From positions 1 to 22,232 of IMG/VR virus record IMGVR_UViG_3300042945_001791: a stretch of DNA of 22,232 bases; one strand, written 5' to 3'. Each line of letters opens with the position of its first letter. The stretch's first letter is position 1. The position numbers and the translations under genes were made by a program. Under the pieces are notes generated by a model that made no database searches, had not been told where the DNA came from, and was given only the letters and a program-made list of their open reading frames with translations. Origin of the DNA: a virus. This document shows, piece by piece, positions 14,347 through 21,963 of this stretch.

Positions 14347-16428
14347 TTATGCTGACAGATCGCCCATGACGACCCAAGTATTTTCTGCTCTCTTGAAAAG
14401 AGTTGCAGATGACCACTGTGCTCTTAGTTTTGCTGTATTAGATCCACCAGAAGGTGTGCAGTTTAGCGTTCCTCCAGATGCAATAGTGATAGAAACTTGT
14501 CCTGTACCAGTTTGTAGTATATCAATAGAAGTTCCTACTGGGTATGCTATCGTAGCATTTAGTGGAATTGTAAGAGTAGATGCACTTGACTTATTAACTT
14601 CAATCAACGAATCTCTTTCAGTTAATGCTGAAAGTGTGTATGAATCTGTCTTTTGAATGATTGGTGTACGTGATGCTACACCCTCTTTTGTCTGTGTTCC
14701 GTCTGTAAAGATAAATCCACCAGCTGTTGAGCTAATTACTGCAGTTCCATTTACCTTTAAATCTTTTCCAGAAGCAAGGTTAATATGCTCTGAAGAAGTC
14801 CAAGAGTCTGTGGCATCTACCCAGTTAAAAGTTTTGTCTGTTGCGCCCTTAAGTGTGATACCTCCACCATCTGCGGTTGTATCTGATGGGCTAGCAACTG
14901 AGCCTAGTTCAATATTTTTATCATCTATAGAAAGTGATGTTGAATTTAATGTTGTAGTAGTTCCATTAACTGTGAGATCGCCAGAAAGAGTTAAGCTAGT
15001 TCCAGCAATTGCTCCTGTGAATGTTGCTCCAGAAAGGTTTGCCTTTAGGTCAAGCGCTGTTTGCTGAGCAGTTGAAACTGGCTTGCTTGCGTCTGCTGTA
15101 TTATCAACATTTCCAAGGCCAACCATGGTTTTTGTAATTCCTGTTGCTGTTGTTGTTACAGCAAGTGTAGGAATTGTCACTGTACCAGTAAATGTAGGTC
15201 CAGCAACATCTGCTTTAGCTGTGAAGCTATCTGAAAGACCTGAAATCTTAGACTGTGCAATAGCTGCTGTAGCAGATATGTCACCATCTACGATTGTTGC
15301 ATCTGCAAGCATTGTGCTTGTTACTGTACCAGTATCGGCAACTGTAACTGCTGTACCTGAAATCTTAGTCTTATCAATTGCTGCAGAAGCATTAATATCT
15401 GCGTTAACAATTGTTCCGTCTGCAATCATTGCAGATGTAACAGTTCCTGTTGGAAGAGTCACTGTTCCTGAAAATGTAGGAGAAGCAAGGTCTGCCTTTG
15501 ATGAAAGATTTGATGAAAGAATTGATGTAGTCACTAGAACTGATGTATCTGCAATTCCGTGTATACCTGTTGTATCTGAACTATGTGCTGTGATATCTGC
15601 TGTAGTTGCAAGAGCTGATGTATCAGCAATACCGTGGACATTTGTTGTATCAGTATCGTGAGCAGAAATGTCTGCTGTAGTAGCAAGTGTTCCTGTAGCA
15701 TCTGGAAGAGTAATTGTACGATCAGCAGTTGGATCTGTAACTACCAAAGTAGTTTCAAAGTTATTGTCTGTTGCACCTTCAATAATGATTGAAGATCCAG
15801 GAACTATAAGATTTAGGCTTGAGTTAAGTCCTGCTACACCAGATGCTCCACCAATATCTGAAGTTTCAACATACCCACTTAAAGATGTATTTACTGATTC
15901 TATTAAGGCAACTGTTCCTGTTGCGTCTGGGAATGTGATAGTTCTATCTGCCGTAGGATCTTCTACTGTTAAAGTAGTTTCATGAGCATTTGCTGTAAGA
16001 CCTTCAAAGACAATTCCTGTTGTAGCATTAATTGTTGTGCTGTTAATAGTGGTAGTTGTACCGCTTACAGTTAAGTCTCCTGATACTGTAACATTTCCAC
16101 TGCCGTCAGCCAAAACCACTGTTCCGCTAGCATTTGGAAGAGTAATTGTACGATCTGCTGTAGGATCTGTTACGGCAAGAGTTGTTTCATAATCATTGGC
16201 GGTAGCACCTTCAAAAGTAATGCTAGAACCAAATGATGGGTTTACTGTTGAGTTAGCATCAATAAAGTAATCAAGGTTGATCCAGTGATTTGTTCCATCA
16301 CCAATTTTAAATTTATTTGTGTCGGTTTCATATCCGATTTCACCAGCGTTAAGGATAGGACCATTGCCAGAGTTTGTAGAAACCCATTGAGCTGCAGTTC
16401 CTCTGCGCTGTTGCATTCTTGTTGCCAT
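14347..16428 (-). CDS. Tail fibre protein with Mtd-like N-terminal domain
   Basis: A 693-aa fibre. Residues 1-55 contain MQQRRGTAAQWVSTNSG, NAGEIGYETDTNKFKIGDG and HWINLDYF, the pattern of the major tropism determinant N-terminal (Mtd_N) domain, which attaches fibres to the tail. Next come three copies of a ~33-aa motif, ETTLxVTDPTADRTITLPxAxGT, and repeats such as SGDLTVSGTTTTINST. A block near 465-545 (DDKNIELGSVASPSDTT, GGGITLKGATDKTFNWVD) is nearly identical in the 624-aa fibre. The C-terminal ~100 residues (after RTPIIQKTDSYTLSA) form a separate beta-rich tip. Its promoter is at 16461-16469 and it has SD AGAGGAG. Confidence 0.85.
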   Translation of the reverse strand: MATRMQQRRGTAAQWVSTNSGNGPILNAGEIGYETDTNKFKIGDGTNHWINLDYFIDANSTVNPSFGSSITFEGATANDYETTLAVTDPTADRTITLPNASGTVVLADGSGNVTVSGDLTVSGTTTTINSTTINATTGIVFEGLTANAHETTLTVEDPTADRTITFPDATGTVALIESVNTSLSGYVETSDIGGASGVAGLNSSLNLIVPGSSIIIEGATDNNFETTLVVTDPTADRTITLPDATGTLATTADISAHDTDTTNVHGIADTSALATTADITAHSSDTTGIHGIADTSVLVTTSILSSNLSSKADLASPTFSGTVTLPTGTVTSAMIADGTIVNADINASAAIDKTKISGTAVTVADTGTVTSTMLADATIVDGDISATAAIAQSKISGLSDSFTAKADVAGPTFTGTVTIPTLAVTTTATGITKTMVGLGNVDNTADASKPVSTAQQTALDLKANLSGATFTGAIAGTSLTLSGDLTVNGTTTTLNSTSLSIDDKNIELGSVASPSDTTADGGGITLKGATDKTFNWVDATDSWTSSEHINLASGKDLKVNGTAVISSTAGGFIFTDGTQTKEGVASRTPIIQKTDSYTLSALTERDSLIEVNKSSASTLTIPLNATIAYPVGTSIDILQTGTGQVSITIASGGTLNCTPSGGSNTAKLRAQWSSATLFKRAENTWVVMGDLSA

Positions 16429-16460
16429 TTATAGTCTCCTCTTTCGTGGTATCTTATAGT

Positions 16461-16469
16461 ATTATATCA
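16461..16469 (-). promoter_or_regulatory. Extended -10 promoter for the 693-aa fibre
   Basis: TGATATAAT with +1 near 16454, followed by a ~25-nt leader that includes an SD AGAGGAG (16436-16442). Confidence 0.6.
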
Positions 16470-16474
16470 GATAA

Positions 16475-16936
16475 TTAACTAAAATTATCTAATGGGCTTC
16501 CGCCGTCGTAACTGTTAGTCCAGTATTCTGAGTCATAGAATCCTGCAATTTCAGTTGATGTAAAAATTGAGTCGTAGAAGCCTGCGTCTTGGAATACTGA
16601 AACAATAAGTCCAGTTCCGTCAATTGCAGTATCGTGAATGTGCTGTCTAAGATCAGCGGTATCTGAAAATGTAGCAATCATTATCCATTCAGCCTGATCA
16701 GTAGAGTAAATAGATAGATGGCGTGATACTGTATCAAACCATAACTGTCCATCTACTGGAGATGTAGGTGCTGTTGATAATGCTGGAGCAACAGGAGCTT
16801 TTGTGTCTACATAAAGCTTAGTAGCTGCATGTGTGTTTTGAGTTGGGGTACCAACTGTGACAGTTCCTCCAAAAGTACCGCCTTGGGCTACATCTAGCCC
16901 ATGCTTTACCTTAAAGTCTCTATTTGTTGTTGTCAC
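16475..16936 (-). CDS. Short fibre/baseplate protein
   Basis: A 153-aa protein with GTG start. SD GGGAG lies 6 nt before the GTG (16934-16936), and there is no competing ATG nearby. N-terminal RDFKVKHGLDVAQGG resembles the KDFRVKAGLVVEGS start of the 624-aa fibre, then GTPTQNTHAATKLYVDTK, a pattern seen in fibre adaptors. A segment ADQAEWIMIATF-like (STDQAEWIMIATFSD) and a repeated AGFYDS (AGFYDSIFTS, AGFYDSEYW) follow near the C-terminus. It is probably a structural fibre or chaperone-like piece. It lies between the two large fibres on the same strand. Confidence 0.75.
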   Translation of the reverse strand: MTTTNRDFKVKHGLDVAQGGTFGGTVTVGTPTQNTHAATKLYVDTKAPVAPALSTAPTSPVDGQLWFDTVSRHLSIYSTDQAEWIMIATFSDTADLRQHIHDTAIDGTGLIVSVFQDAGFYDSIFTSTEIAGFYDSEYWTNSYDGGSPLDNFS

Positions 16937-16955
16937 AGTTGGCTCCCGTCTCTAA

Positions 16956-18830
16956 TTATGCTTCAATATAGGTCTTGCTTACCTTAACAGATGTATCTGC
17001 TGCTGCTGCGGTAACTTGAAGGAGAACATTGCCACCTGAGTAGACAGCATTTGTTGTTCCTAGTTCACCGTTGCTTTGTACATTAGCGTACTCTGTTAGG
17101 TATACATTGTTGTCACCATCAATGGCAACAAGTACTTCAATTACTTCAATGTTTCCAGCCTTCTTTAGCTGAACTACATACTTAGCAGCAGAATATGTTG
17201 TTGCTGACCATGTATCAATTGTTGTTGCTGAAGTTCCAGCAGTTGCTAGAGCAGAACCAACAAGGGCATCTGGTAGGGCAATGCTTGTTGCTGCTGCTGC
17301 ACCAAGAGTTGGTGTAACAAAAGTTGGGCTATTAGTAAATGCTACTGTTCCAGATCCTGCTTCATCAGTAAGTGCTGCTGCAAGGTTTGCAGAAGATGGT
17401 GTTGCAAGGAATGTGGCTACGCCAGTTCCAAGACCAGAAACATCATTTGCAATTCGTACTGTAAGTGTGTTGCTTGCACCATCAATTGTCTTATTTGTAA
17501 GAGTTTGTGCTGCTGCTGTTTCTAGTGTACCGTTTAGGTAAAATGCTTTACCAGAAGCAAGGTTAATGTGTTCAGATGAGGTCCATGCATCAGTTGCATC
17601 TACCCATGAGAAAGTCTTGTCTGTAGCACCCTTAAGAGTAATACCACCACCATCAGCACCTGCATCTGTTGGAGATGCTACTGAACCAAGTGTTAGGTTC
17701 TTATCATCAATTGTGATTTCTGTTGAGTTAATTGTAGTTGTTGTACCATTAACTGTTAGGTCCCCTGAAAGAACCAAAGATGTACCAGTTGCAGCACCAA
17801 TATTTGGTGTTACGAGTGTTGGTGTATTAGCAAAAACAAGTGCTCCAGTACCAGTCTCGTCAGAAATAACTCCTGCCAATTCTGCTGAAGTAGTTGCTGC
17901 AAAAGCATCCAACTTGTTATTTGTAAGAGCAACAGTACCTGTAGCATCTGGCAAAGTAATAGTGCGATCTGCTGTAGGGTTTGTTACTGTAAGAGTTGTC
18001 TCATTATTATCTGCTGATGAACCTTCAAAGACAACGCTTGAGTCATTAAGTGTAAGACCAGTTACTACTGGACTTGTAAGTGTCTTATTTGTAAGTGTCT
18101 GTGTATTTGTTGTTCCAACTACCGCACCAGTTGCACCGTGTGCTTCTGTTGCACCTGTGTGAGTTGTAAGGTCTGATGCTGAAGCCTTAGCAGCAAGATC
18201 AGTAGTAAGACCTGAAATCTTAGACTGAGCAATCGCTGCAGCAGAGTTAATGTCTGCATCTACAATTGTGTCATTAGCAATCTTTGCTGAAGTTACTGCG
18301 CCATCTTTAATTTCTGCTGTATCTACAGCATCATTTGCTATCTTAGCATTTGTTACTGAGTCTGAAGCAAGTTTTGCCTCTGTTACGTTAGCATCTTTAA
18401 TTTTTGCTGTTTCTACAGAGTCTGAAGCAAGCATTGTTGCTGTAACTGTTCCAGTATCACCAGATGTAACCACAGTACCTGATACGTTAGGTAGTGTGAT
18501 TGTACGGTCTGCTGTTGGGTCTGTTACTGTAAGAGTTGTTTCGTAATCATTTGCTGTTGCACCTTCAAATGTAATTGAAGATTCAAAAACACCAACTGCT
18601 GCTGGTGCTGACCACTCAACGCCGTATGTTGCGCCTGAGTTTGCTGTAAGTACTTGACCGTTTGTACCAACGCCTAAACGAGCAACTGCATCGTCTGCGC
18701 TACCAACAATCAAATCACCTTTAGCGTCAACGACACCTGCTGTGATAATATTCTTTCCATTAACGGTCGCTGTTGATCCCTCAACAACCAGTCCCGCTTT
18801 TACTCTAAAGTCTTTTGTTACTGTTGCCAT
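16956..18830 (-). CDS. Large tail fibre protein
   Basis: A 624-aa fibre. It starts MATVTKDFRVKAGLVVEGST, and 30-60 residues on reads VDAKGDLIVGSADDAVARLGV and GTNGQVLTANSGATYGVEW, a typical phage fibre adaptor. There are two copies of the ETTLTVTxPTADRTITLP motif and low-complexity stretches such as SVTNAKIANDAVDTAEIKDG. A block (DDKNLTLGSVASPTDAG, GGGITLKGATDKTFSWVD) matches the 693-aa fibre. The last ~80 residues (SAAKYVVQLKKAG, LTEYANVQSNGELGT) match the C-terminus of the 148-aa protein. SD AAGGAGAT lies 6-7 nt before the ATG. Confidence 0.82.
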   Translation of the reverse strand: MATVTKDFRVKAGLVVEGSTATVNGKNIITAGVVDAKGDLIVGSADDAVARLGVGTNGQVLTANSGATYGVEWSAPAAVGVFESSITFEGATANDYETTLTVTDPTADRTITLPNVSGTVVTSGDTGTVTATMLASDSVETAKIKDANVTEAKLASDSVTNAKIANDAVDTAEIKDGAVTSAKIANDTIVDADINSAAAIAQSKISGLTTDLAAKASASDLTTHTGATEAHGATGAVVGTTNTQTLTNKTLTSPVVTGLTLNDSSVVFEGSSADNNETTLTVTNPTADRTITLPDATGTVALTNNKLDAFAATTSAELAGVISDETGTGALVFANTPTLVTPNIGAATGTSLVLSGDLTVNGTTTTINSTEITIDDKNLTLGSVASPTDAGADGGGITLKGATDKTFSWVDATDAWTSSEHINLASGKAFYLNGTLETAAAQTLTNKTIDGASNTLTVRIANDVSGLGTGVATFLATPSSANLAAALTDEAGSGTVAFTNSPTFVTPTLGAAAATSIALPDALVGSALATAGTSATTIDTWSATTYSAAKYVVQLKKAGNIEVIEVLVAIDGDNNVYLTEYANVQSNGELGTTNAVYSGGNVLLQVTAAAADTSVKVSKTYIEA

Positions 18831-18843
18831 TTTATCTCCTTAG

Positions 18844-19290
18844 TTAAGCCTTCAAACCAATACGCAAATAGCGCAAGGTAATCGGGGTTTGTCCACCCAC
18901 TGGAACTACAGTTAGTGAAACTGTATCTCCTGCTCTAGACACGGAGATGGTGCCAATATTCCCATCGTTGTCCACTGTTCCATATTCACTAACACTCACA
19001 TCTGTGTTGTCAGGGACTATGGTTAATTCTGTGGCCCAATACTTGTTTGCACCACCAGAAGTCTTTTTAATTGAGACCATGTATTTTACTGATCTCCACT
19101 CGCTTGCTAAAAAGTTATCAAAAATTGTTGAGTTTTCAATGCCGTTAATTGTAACTTCATTGTTGCCATCTGAACCAAGGTCTGTTGATCTTGCAGAGGT
19201 ACTGTCAATCAAATCTTCATAGTTTGTTTGACTTGGACGGTCTCCAGTCTGAAAAAGACCCTTGATGCTTGCGATTGATAATTTAGCCAT
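18844..19290 (-). CDS. Fibre-associated protein sharing a C-terminal domain with the 624-aa fibre
   Basis: A 148-aa protein. The first ~60 residues (MAKLSIASIKGLFQTGDRPSQ) form a short adaptor seen in some marine and freshwater phage fibres: KLSxxxIKxLFxTGxxPTxxx. The remaining part, WRSVKYMVSIKKTSGG to the end, aligns with the tip of the 624-aa fibre (KY-V-KK, EY, GT and GGxVxLxV spacing). It is leaderless: TATAAT, 6 nt, ATG. The genes are 13 nt apart and likely on one transcript. Confidence 0.78.
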   Translation of the reverse strand: MAKLSIASIKGLFQTGDRPSQTNYEDLIDSTSARSTDLGSDGNNEVTINGIENSTIFDNFLASEWRSVKYMVSIKKTSGGANKYWATELTIVPDNTDVSVSEYGTVDNDGNIGTISVSRAGDTVSLTVVPVGGQTPITLRYLRIGLKA

Positions 19291-19296
19291 GACAGA

Positions 19297-19305
19297 ATTA
19301 TATCA
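19297..19305 (-). promoter_or_regulatory. Leaderless promoter of the 148-aa gene
   Basis: TGATATAAT with 6 nt (TCTGTC) to the ATG at 19290. It lies in the 21-nt gap after the 73-aa gene. Confidence 0.65.
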
Positions 19306-19311
19306 TATATT

Positions 19312-19533
19312 TTAAAGTATATAGTTAGAGAAACCAATAACTTGTAGCGGAATTGCTGGAACATTACCAATAGATGCTGGTATCTGTATTGCTGTAAATC
19401 TTATTCTAAATGGTAGTACTGAATTTATATTTACCCCACGATTTGGCTGGGTAATTTGCACATTTGGAAAAGAAACTCTTTCAACAGCTCTTGTGAAAAC
19501 TGGGGCATTGTTACTTATAACAACTGTTGCCAT
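19312..19533 (-). CDS. Small hypothetical virion-module protein
   Basis: A 73-aa protein (MATVVISNNAPVFTRAVERV) with beta-prone segments VNINSVLPFRIRFTAIQIPA and IPLQVIGFSNYIL. No signal peptide or motif. Its start overlaps the stop of the upstream gene by one base (TAATG), which suggests coupling. It is predicted to be a small baseplate/fibre connector on position alone. A 27-aa ORF in the parallel place after the other beta-sandwich gene has a similar I-x-P-x-I flavour, but the likeness is too weak to call homologous. Confidence 0.6.
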   Translation of the reverse strand: MATVVISNNAPVFTRAVERVSFPNVQITQPNRGVNINSVLPFRIRFTAIQIPASIGNVPAIPLQVIGFSNYIL

Positions 19534-19946
19534 TAGTTTGTAACATCCTCAAGGAGAGTAATCTTCCCTTGAGCAACTGTCCAAACAAGTGTGTTCTGTG
19601 GAAGACGTAATTCAATATCAAAAATATCATTTGTTCTAAGCAGTGCAGTTTGTGCTGCAGTTAGATTAACTTTAAACTCACCATCTTCATCTTCCAGATC
19701 TTGTTCTGGAGTAAGTGTAAAAATTAGTGTTGCAGTATCTGTGATTACTTGAGGATCTACTGGGGTGGTTGGTCTTTTAAATTCCGCTTCAATATCCCAG
19801 TCAGAAATAGTTAATGGCTCTTTAGCATCGTCAGTTAAATATACACGGAAGGATGCTGTATCACCTTTTACAATTGTCCAGTTAATAAATGGTGGTGCTT
19901 CACCAATGTCGTATGATGATGCGCCCTGTCCTCTATAAGTTGCCAT
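19533..19946 (-). CDS. Beta-sandwich baseplate/fibre protein (paralogue B)
   Basis: A 137-aa protein. MATYRGQGASSYDIGEAPPF is followed by INWTIVKGDTASFRVYLTDD and SDWDIEAEFKRP, and ends NTLVWTVAQGKITLLEDVTN. This is the beta-sandwich pattern of BppU-N-like upper baseplate and fibre proteins. It matches the gene at 21540-21956: both have (I/Q)W(T)(V/I)(V/R)(R/K)GD(T/S)ASF then GW/DW and a final IxV-GDVT/LEDVT. A longer frame up to 20027 exists, but the ATG at 19946 is chosen since the promoter box TGGTATAAT lies 6 nt upstream inside that extension. Confidence 0.75.
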   Translation of the reverse strand: MATYRGQGASSYDIGEAPPFINWTIVKGDTASFRVYLTDDAKEPLTISDWDIEAEFKRPTTPVDPQVITDTATLIFTLTPEQDLEDEDGEFKVNLTAAQTALLRTNDIFDIELRLPQNTLVWTVAQGKITLLEDVTN

Positions 19947-19952
19947 TTTTAT

Positions 19953-19961
19953 ATTATACCA
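19953..19961 (-). promoter_or_regulatory. Leaderless promoter of paralogue B
   Basis: TGGTATAAT followed by 6 nt (ATAAAA) and the ATG at 19946. It is divergent from the lysozyme promoter about 75 bp away. Confidence 0.65.
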
Positions 19962-20007
19962 CTTGAAAATAGCAATTATTAAGTTTAATAAAAAAATGTT
20001 ATAAAAC

Positions 20008-20088
20008 TTGCTTTTTGTGGCAATCACATGTTATACTTAGTTAGTGCTACCAACTGGTAGCATCTTTAGTCTCTAGGAGGTTATTTTG
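20008..20088 (+). promoter_or_regulatory. Lysozyme promoter, 5' hairpin and SD
   Basis: Plus strand: -35-like TTGCTT at 20008-20013, 18-bp spacer, extended -10 TGTTATACT at 20029-20037, predicted +1 near 20044. Directly at the 5' end lies GCTACC (20046-20051), loop AACT, GGTAGC (20056-20061), a perfect 6-bp stem. SD AGGAGG at 20075-20080 is 8 nt before the ATG at 20089. Confidence 0.7.
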
Positions 20089-20661
20089 ATGAGAAGAGAT
20101 AAAAAGATCTGGATTGGAATCCTTGCTTCAATTGGGCTGCTTGCACCACTAACAAATGCAGCTAATGCTTTAAGTACTGAAAATAATCTAAGTAAACCCT
20201 TAGTTTCTGAACCTTCAACCGCCAAGGCGGTTTTTTTGGTTTCTAAACCTAAGAGTCTTACAAAGGTAAAAAAGAACATAGAAGTTCTACATAAATATCA
20301 AGACTCAGTTAGCTTGACAGATCGTCAGCTAAAAGAACTATTACATGCTGTTGGCTTTCGTGGACAAGGGCTTGTAAAGGCTTGGGCAGTTGCTAAAAAA
20401 GAGTCAAACGGAAGGCCTTTGGCTTTTAATGGCAATGAAAAAACTGGTGACAACTCTTATGGTATTTTTCAGATAAACATGCTGGGAATGCTTAAGGAAA
20501 GTCGCAAAGACAAGTTTGGCATAAACTTTAATAGTGAATTGCTAAACCCTGTTATCAATGCACAGGTTGCATACCATATGAGCAATGCTGGTGAGAACTG
20601 GTCTGCTTGGCACGGGATAACTCCAAAAACTAAAAATTGGATGAAGAAGTTTCCGCACTAA
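20089..20661 (+). CDS. Secreted lysozyme / transglycosylase-like endolysin
   Basis: A 190-aa protein on the opposite strand to its neighbours. Residues 1-27 are a signal peptide (KKIW, hydrophobic core ILASIGLLAPLTN, cleavage around ANA-L). After a linker, the catalytic part (68-190) has SLTDRQLKELLHAVGFRGQGL, AWAVAKKESNGRP with E105 as likely catalytic acid, NSYGIFQIN (122-130), LNPVINAQVAYHMS and WSAWHGI. This is the SLT / lysozyme-like fold that cuts peptidoglycan. A TTG 3 nt upstream is an alternative start, but the ATG at 20089 is 8 nt from AGGAGG. Secretion by Sec would make it act without holin help, or it could be a virion-attached enzyme. An intrinsic-terminator-like hairpin lies within the gene (20217-20237). 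Confidence 0.85.
   Translation: MRRDKKIWIGILASIGLLAPLTNAANALSTENNLSKPLVSEPSTAKAVFLVSKPKSLTKVKKNIEVLHKYQDSVSLTDRQLKELLHAVGFRGQGLVKAWAVAKKESNGRPLAFNGNEKTGDNSYGIFQINMLGMLKESRKDKFGINFNSELLNPVINAQVAYHMSNAGENWSAWHGITPKTKNWMKKFPH
20217..20237 (+). terminator. Intrinsic-terminator-like hairpin inside the lysozyme gene
   Basis: AACCGC (20217-20222), CAAG loop, GCGGTT (20227-20232), followed by T residues to 20237 (TTTTTTT from 20231). It lies at codons 43-50, after the signal peptide, on the coding strand. Without ribosomes close behind the polymerase it should end transcription and give a ~194-nt RNA. It encodes TAKAVF, so codon choice alone does not obviously force it. Confidence 0.6.
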
Positions 20662-20670
20662 TTTATAAAG

Positions 20671-20709
20671 ATACCCCCTTGGCTATTTGCCTTGGGGGTA
20701 TTTTTTTTT
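20671..20709 (+). terminator. Terminator of lysozyme gene
   Basis: ATACCCCC (20671-20678) and GGGGGTAT (20694-20701) pair across an inner GGC/GCC stem, then nine T residues (20701-20709). The stem also works on the minus strand for the convergent collagen gene, but its U-tract there is poor (CTTTATAAATT). Confidence 0.85.
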
Positions 20710-21451
20710 ATGAAATTGAGATATACATTCCCTTAAGAATAATAGAGCTTTCATTATCTGCCCTTGCCTGAATGATTCCACCCTCTGATCTAATTTTTGA
20801 AATATCCACATACAGGGTTTGATTAATAGACATTTCGTAAGGATATTTATATTTAAGCATTCCGATATATCCTGTTGGAGATTCAACTTTTGGAATATAA
20901 GTTCTTATCCAAGCCTCAGTACTATTTGTGTCGGTAGTTAATGCTATATCATATCTGATATCTACTTTTGCTCCTACTTTTAATTGTTTGAAATTAATTC
21001 TTTGAGTAACAGAATTCCAGAGTGATACAGATCCTACTGGAAGAAATCTTAAAATATTATTATCTATGTCATCATCCATTAAAATATCTACCCAGCCATC
21101 GTCGCCTCTATCTGGTCCAAGTAGCATTGGTTTTTTATTTTTATTTTCATAATATGCCCAACCTGGGTATTGACCTGAAGGACTTTCATATCCTTCTCCA
21201 CCGCCTCTGCCAGGCTCTCCTTTAGGACCTTGTGGGCCTTGTGGACCGTCTTTACCATCTTTGCCTGGAATGCCTCTTTCACCCCTTGGTCCCTCTGGTC
21301 CTGGCGGACCTATGGGGCCTACTTCACCTTTTTCACCTTGGATTCCTGGAACAGCAATATACTCAGTATTATTTGCTTCTATGCTTTTTGTGGACTTAAC
21401 AGCTTCCGAATATTTTGTTTTTGGAGCATCCATATTTTTTGATATGGCCAT
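20708..21451 (-). CDS. Collagen-like tail fibre protein
   Basis: A 247-aa protein. Residues 36-83 form 16 uninterrupted Gly-X-Y triplets ([18 protein letters not shown] ... GEP GRG), expected to form a triple helix. Proline in the Y position, the place used by collagen prolyl-4-hydroxylases, occurs at residues 50, 62 and 80. The region after 150 ([22 protein letters not shown]) is a beta-rich tip. Collagen-like stems are common in phage tail fibres. The start at 21451 lies 4 nt after the stop of a 27-aa ORF and has no good SD, so it may be coupled. It is convergent with the lysozyme gene, sharing its terminator. Confidence 0.85.
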   Translation of the reverse strand: MAISKNMDAPKTKYSEAVKSTKSIEANNTEYIAVPGIQGEKGEVGPIGPPGPEGPRGERGIPGKDGKDGPQGPQGPKGEPGRGGGEGYESPSGQYPGWAYYENKNKKPMLLGPDRGDDGWVDILMDDDIDNNILRFLPVGSVSLWNSVTQRINFKQLKVGAKVDIRYDIALTTDTNSTEAWIRTYIPKVESPTGYIGMLKYKYPYEMSINQTLYVDISKIRSEGGIIQARADNESSIILKGMYISIS

Positions 21452-21455
21452 AAGA

Positions 21456-21539
21456 TTATTTCTTTACTTTAAAAATAGTTGTATTAATTTTTATCAATGG
21501 TGGAAGTTTTGGATTAGTATCCTTAATCTTAATAATCAT
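21456..21539 (-). CDS. Candidate 27-aa small protein
   Basis: The [21 protein letters not shown] continues to a Lys-rich end (FKVKK). It begins at the base after the stop of paralogue A and has GGAG 8 nt upstream, in that gene's final codons; it ends 4 nt before the collagen gene. Perfect packing suggests it is real or acts in coupling. It is basic and has no motif I know. The alternative is that it is chance filler. Confidence 0.4.
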   Translation of the reverse strand: MIIKIKDTNPKLPPLIKINTTIFKVKK

Positions 21540-21956
21540 TTAAGATACTCCGCCTATAGCATTTCTTACACCACTTGGAGTTACATCTCCCAAAACACAT
21601 ATTGTTCCAATAACTGGAGTCCAGGTAATTGTTGAGTTTCCATCTGGGACTGTTGCCTGTAGATCAAAAGATAGCTCTGCAACTACTGATCTATATTTTA
21701 TTCCCCAGTTTTCTGTTACAGAAGCTGGTGCAGTTACAGTTATAACTGATCCATTAATAGAAACTTCTAGTTCGTCAAGAATATCGCTGCTTGGATCATA
21801 TGCCGTTGCAGCAAAGCCCCATCCGTCTGTATCAAATTCAGTAACTTCGTCATTTTCAAGAAGAGACACAGTAAATGACGCAGAGTCTCCACGAACGACA
21901 GTCCATTGAATATTTGCTGGGGTAGCCCCAAATTTTTCTACGGTAGGTGAGCACAT
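21540..21956 (-). CDS. Beta-sandwich baseplate/fibre protein (paralogue A)
   Basis: A 138-aa protein. IQWTVVRGDSASFTVSLLEN and TDGWGFAATAY match INWTIVKGDTASFRVYLTDD and SDWDIEAEF of paralogue B, and both end in a Val-Thr-rich strand (GTICVLGDVTPSG; LLEDVTN). The fold should be a beta-sandwich as in BppU-N-like baseplate proteins. It starts ATG TGC, so it has a Cys as second residue. TGGTATAAT lies 7 nt before the ATG, so it should be nearly leaderless. It opens the unit for the 27-aa ORF and collagen-like fibre. Confidence 0.75.
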   Translation of the reverse strand: MCSPTVEKFGATPANIQWTVVRGDSASFTVSLLENDEVTEFDTDGWGFAATAYDPSSDILDELEVSINGSVITVTAPASVTENWGIKYRSVVAELSFDLQATVPDGNSTITWTPVIGTICVLGDVTPSGVRNAIGGVS

Positions 21957-21963
21957 ATCAATG

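Noticed and set aside
14315-18546. Long plus-strand open frames opposite the fibre genes (for example 15083-15661 and 17566-18162)
   Set aside because: They mirror the repetitive Thr/Ala/Gly-rich fibre codons and give Val/Ser/Ala-rich translations with no motif, SD or promoter. They are antisense shadows.
19947-20027. N-terminal extension of paralogue B to 20027
   Set aside because: It would include its own promoter box in the coding region and adds a segment not shared with paralogue A.
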